From: JBFAPK01 sp040676675
GTDB taxonomy: Bacteria > Actinomycetota > Actinomycetes > Mycobacteriales > Micromonosporaceae
NCBI RefSeq assembly: GCF_040676675.1
Contig: NZ_JBFAPK010000017.1
Span: 91,930 to 155,929, forward strand
Direction: 5' to 3'
Length of the DNA stretch: 64,000 bases
Part shown: piece by piece, positions 61,731-64,000 of the stretch
Numbering within the stretch: the first letter of the stretch is position 1
How the letters are laid out: the number at the start of each line of letters is the position of its first letter
Notes under the pieces: model-generated
Database searches by the model: none
Told to the model about the DNA's origin: nothing
Seen by the model: the letters and a program-made list of their open reading frames with translations, nothing else
Made by a program: the position numbers and the translations under genes

Positions 61731-62291
61731 CTACCTGCCCAAGGCTTGCGGACATAGCAGGAGCACACCGTCTCCTACGGCAAGCAGGTTGCATCCCGCA
61801 GGCGATTCCACGGCGGCCAGATCCGGCGCATCGGTTGCGCTGACGTAGAGCAGGCCGAGATTCTCGCGCGCGAGCTGGGCGACATGGCCGTCGAGCACCC
61901 GTTCCTGCTGGCTTCGGACGTACCAGAAGGGGTCCGGCCAAGCATATGCCGTGAGGTAGGCCGAGACCGGATCCAGTGATCCACAGGCGTTGCCGAAAGC
62001 GTCGACCAGCGGGTCGGCGCCGGGTCGTGCCATGGTTCGGGCAGTACGCAGCTCATCCTCGCGGAAGGTCAAGACCAGACCGTCGAAATAGTCCAGGTCC
62101 AGTAGGTGCACTTCGCAGTCGAGGCCACCCCAACTGCCCAATAGCGCTGGTTGCTCAGGGGTGTCCCAGGGGGGCTCTTCCAGCTCTTTCACTGTGGCGC
62201 GGCGGGCAAGTCGCCGCAGCGCGGCAGCACTCACGGGTCGCACACCCACAGGTAGGTAGAAGGCCGCGACCAACCGGCGGGGTTCGCTCAT
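61731..62291 (-). CDS. Small protein, candidate immunity protein for the adjacent toxin
   Basis: A 186-residue soluble protein (LVAAFYLPVGVRPVSAAALRRL, ELEEPPWDTPEQPALLGSW, LDYFDGLVLTFREDELRTAR), acidic overall, with no recognised family and lower GC bias than neighbouring genes. Its ATG overlaps the stop of the toxin-like gene by 4 bp (ATGA), the usual arrangement of an immunity gene directly behind a polymorphic toxin. Function is inferred from position only. Confidence 0.6.
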   Translation of the reverse strand: MSEPRRLVAAFYLPVGVRPVSAAALRRLARRATVKELEEPPWDTPEQPALLGSWGGLDCEVHLLDLDYFDGLVLTFREDELRTARTMARPGADPLVDAFGNACGSLDPVSAYLTAYAWPDPFWYVRSQQERVLDGHVAQLARENLGLLYVSATDAPDLAAVESPAGCNLLAVGDGVLLLCPQALGR

Positions 62292-64000
62292 CCGCTCTCC
62301 TCCTGGTCGTTCCGGCCCTGGTCAGCAGCGTAGGGGATACGCTCGCCCTCGACCCTGATTCCCATCTGCTCAAGGGCGTTGGCCACTTCTGGCGTCACAC
62401 CGCGGCGGAACCAGTACACGAGTTGCGGGGGGCCGCCGTTCGAGTAGGCCGGATCGCCGGCGATGTCCAACTGCCGCAGCGCCTGCGGCCTGAGGTGGCT
62501 GGTCCAGTTGTACGAGTTCAAGCCGAACAGGTTGTAGTCCTTGGCGTCCTTCCAGACCCGGCCGCCCTCGGTCACCACGTCCACGTCAGACTTCGCCTTG
62601 CCCCGTGCCACGGGCATGGCCACCTCGACGACCTCGCGACTGATCTCCGCCAACTCCACCTCAGAGTCGATGCCTCGAATGGCTCTCAGATGTTGTGCCA
62701 GCCGGCCTTCCATGCTGGCGGCGTTGTCGGTGCTCTTTTCCCTCTCCAGCGCCTCACGCTCAGATTGCAGCCCGCTCAGCCAACGATCCGTTCCGCGTAC
62801 AGACGAGTGAGCCGACTTGTAGGTGCGGACCCGTCCCTCGACTCGCGCCACCTCCCGGATCGCGGCATCGATTCGGGCGATCAACTCAGGCGGTAGTGTG
62901 GCTGCCGGCTTCTGCTTGGCCTGTCGCTCGCCGGAGAGGACCTCGTCCAGGGACTTCGGGGGATTGGCCCGCTGACCTGCGGCAATCTTCGCGGCGATGG
63001 CTCTTTCGAATCCCACCATATTACGGGCGCGCTCCCGTAGCTGCTGGAATTGTGCTTTGGCGTCATCGCTCGTGAGGCTCGCCCACGCGGCGCGGAGTGG
63101 CTCGGTCAAGGGCTCTTCCGGCTGGGCCCTGCTGGGTCGGGTCTCCTCCGGATTGATCGCGCCGTGGACCGCCCAGACGTCGTTTTGTTGTATTGGCCGC
63201 AGCACGGTCAACCCGTAACGCATCCGAATCGGCGCCAGCATGGGTTTGATTAGTCTGTCCGAGACCTTGCGACCAGCGAAGCGTCCCAGCATGGAAACGG
63301 CAGCGCTGAGTGCCTTGTTGAGTCGCTGCTGCTTGCCAGCAGGACTGTCGTCGCCGGCACGCACTTTTTCCTTGAGTTTCTTGCCGCCGGCCTTGAGTTT
63401 GGCCCAGAGTTTCTTGCCGAGGTTGACGATCTTGTCGACGATCCAGTTGATGGCCTTGTTGACGGGTTTGGCGAGGGCTTGGAAGAAGCTCTTGACTTTG
63501 TTGGCGATGCCGCCGATGCCGAGGATGGCGGCGAGGGCGCCGATGAGGACGGGGACGGATCGGGCGAGGGCCTTTTCGATGAGGGCGGGGACGCCGCCTG
63601 CTCCGCCGCCGGCGATGGCGATGATGGCGTCGAGGACGGAGTTGACGAATTCGATGATCTGGGCGCCCTGGTTGACGATGAACATGACGAAGTCGATGAT
63701 CATTTTGCAGGCGCGGATGAACGCGGAGGCGGGGTTGAGCAGGGAGACGATCCAGGTGATGCCGGCGACGAGGATGGTGGGGATCAAATATTCGCTGATC
63801 TTGCCGAACAGGTTGCCCTTGAGGTCGCCGACCTGTTCCTTGATTTCCTCGGTGACCCCGGCGACGCCCTGAGACTGCAGCTTCTGCGCGACCGGCACGG
63901 TCTTTTCGACCGCGCCCATGGCCTGTTCGGGGACGCCGCGTTGGATGATGCGGGCGCGGAGGGCGTTCCAGGTCAGGCCGAGCAGGCTGGCGATCATGAG
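62288..64000 (-). CDS. C-terminal part of a large eCIS-type effector with predicted REase-fold toxin, 5' end missing
   Basis: At least 571 codons are visible and the frame stays open at the window edge, so the N-terminus lies outside. From the left of the protein: a hydrophobic translocation-like region (ISEYLIPTILVAGITWIV, VPVLIGALAAILGIGGIANK), then Lys-rich and helical linkers. The C-terminal block KSDVDVVTEGGRVWKDAKDYNLFG resembles a PD-(D/E)xK restriction-endonuclease fold (DVD, then D-A-K). Such proteins are loaded into contractile injection systems with N-terminal DUF4157 proteases. An immunity candidate overlaps downstream. Confidence 0.75.
   Translation of the reverse strand, partial: LMIASLLGLTWNALRARIIQRGVPEQAMGAVEKTVPVAQKLQSQGVAGVTEEIKEQVGDLKGNLFGKISEYLIPTILVAGITWIVSLLNPASAFIRACKMIIDFVMFIVNQGAQIIEFVNSVLDAIIAIAGGGAGGVPALIEKALARSVPVLIGALAAILGIGGIANKVKSFFQALAKPVNKAINWIVDKIVNLGKKLWAKLKAGGKKLKEKVRAGDDSPAGKQQRLNKALSAAVSMLGRFAGRKVSDRLIKPMLAPIRMRYGLTVLRPIQQNDVWAVHGAINPEETRPSRAQPEEPLTEPLRAAWASLTSDDAKAQFQQLRERARNMVGFERAIAAKIAAGQRANPPKSLDEVLSGERQAKQKPAATLPPELIARIDAAIREVARVEGRVRTYKSAHSSVRGTDRWLSGLQSEREALEREKSTDNAASMEGRLAQHLRAIRGIDSEVELAEISREVVEVAMPVARGKAKSDVDVVTEGGRVWKDAKDYNLFGLNSYNWTSHLRPQALRQLDIAGDPAYSNGGPPQLVYWFRRGVTPEVANALEQMGIRVEGERIPYAADQGRNDQEESG

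Overview
The window is chromosomal DNA from a high-GC actinomycete, most likely a member of the Micromonosporaceae. The signs are uniform GC-rich third codon positions, many GTG starts, tight ATGA/GTGA gene overlaps, a conservon, an ESX (type VII) secretion locus, an AfsR/SARP regulator and an ECF41-type sigma factor. The species is an inference from composition and gene content. No rRNA, tRNA, CRISPR array or insertion sequence was seen.

Left part (1-9.6 kb). A truncated quinone-oxidoreductase-like gene faces a TetR regulator across three CTTAC-N3-GTAAG operator copies. A possible seven-gene leftward operon follows: a small DivIVA protein, a small Cys-rich protein, an ECF41-like sigma factor, an NmrA-like epimerase, a membrane protein, an uncharacterised protein and an XRE-ImmA/IrrE protein. 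Next come an XRE/TPR-like regulator converging on a NUDIX hydrolase, a flavoprotein and a YdeI-like protein.

ESX region (9.6-41.6 kb). EccE sits apart from the other ESX genes, in a regulatory operon (SARP, EccE, LuxR-type regulator, response regulator). It is divergent from a second response regulator with its histidine kinase. A secreted Fn3 protein, MoxR, DUF58 and a transglutaminase-fold membrane protein form a rightward operon; the last lacks its catalytic Cys and His. A membrane pseudokinase is divergent from EccD and EccB. Then come secreted accessory proteins, a four-gene operon of ESX substrate-like proteins including a DUF1023 alpha/beta-hydrolase, the EccC motor, two WXG100 proteins and the mycosin MycP. 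A solitary HNH endonuclease of the phosphorothioate-DNA-restricting type lies between the WXG100 pair and MycP.

Right part (41.7-64 kb). A proline iminopeptidase, a bifunctional penicillin-binding protein and a DoxX protein precede a complete conservon (CvnA-CvnE, with a cytochrome P450 as CvnE). In this conservon CvnB and CvnC are separated by a tandem-repeat mini-ORF. After a lipoprotein comes a tightly overlapping leftward four-gene unit: a SWIM zinc-finger/DUF5691-like fusion, a MoxR-type AAA ATPase, a DUF5682-like protein and a VWA protein. This is an uncharacterised MoxR-VWA system and the best candidate here for undescribed biology. A P450-ferredoxin pair follows. At the right edge lies the C-terminal part of a large eCIS-type effector with a predicted restriction-endonuclease-fold toxin tip, overlapping a small gene that is a candidate immunity protein.

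The main themes are envelope and secretion (ESX, PBP, mycosin), dense regulation (two response regulators, SARP, LuxR, pseudokinase, conservon, ECF sigma) and conflict systems (phosphorothioate restriction, MoxR-VWA, toxin-immunity). Long open frames antisense to the real genes are GC-driven shadows and are left out.
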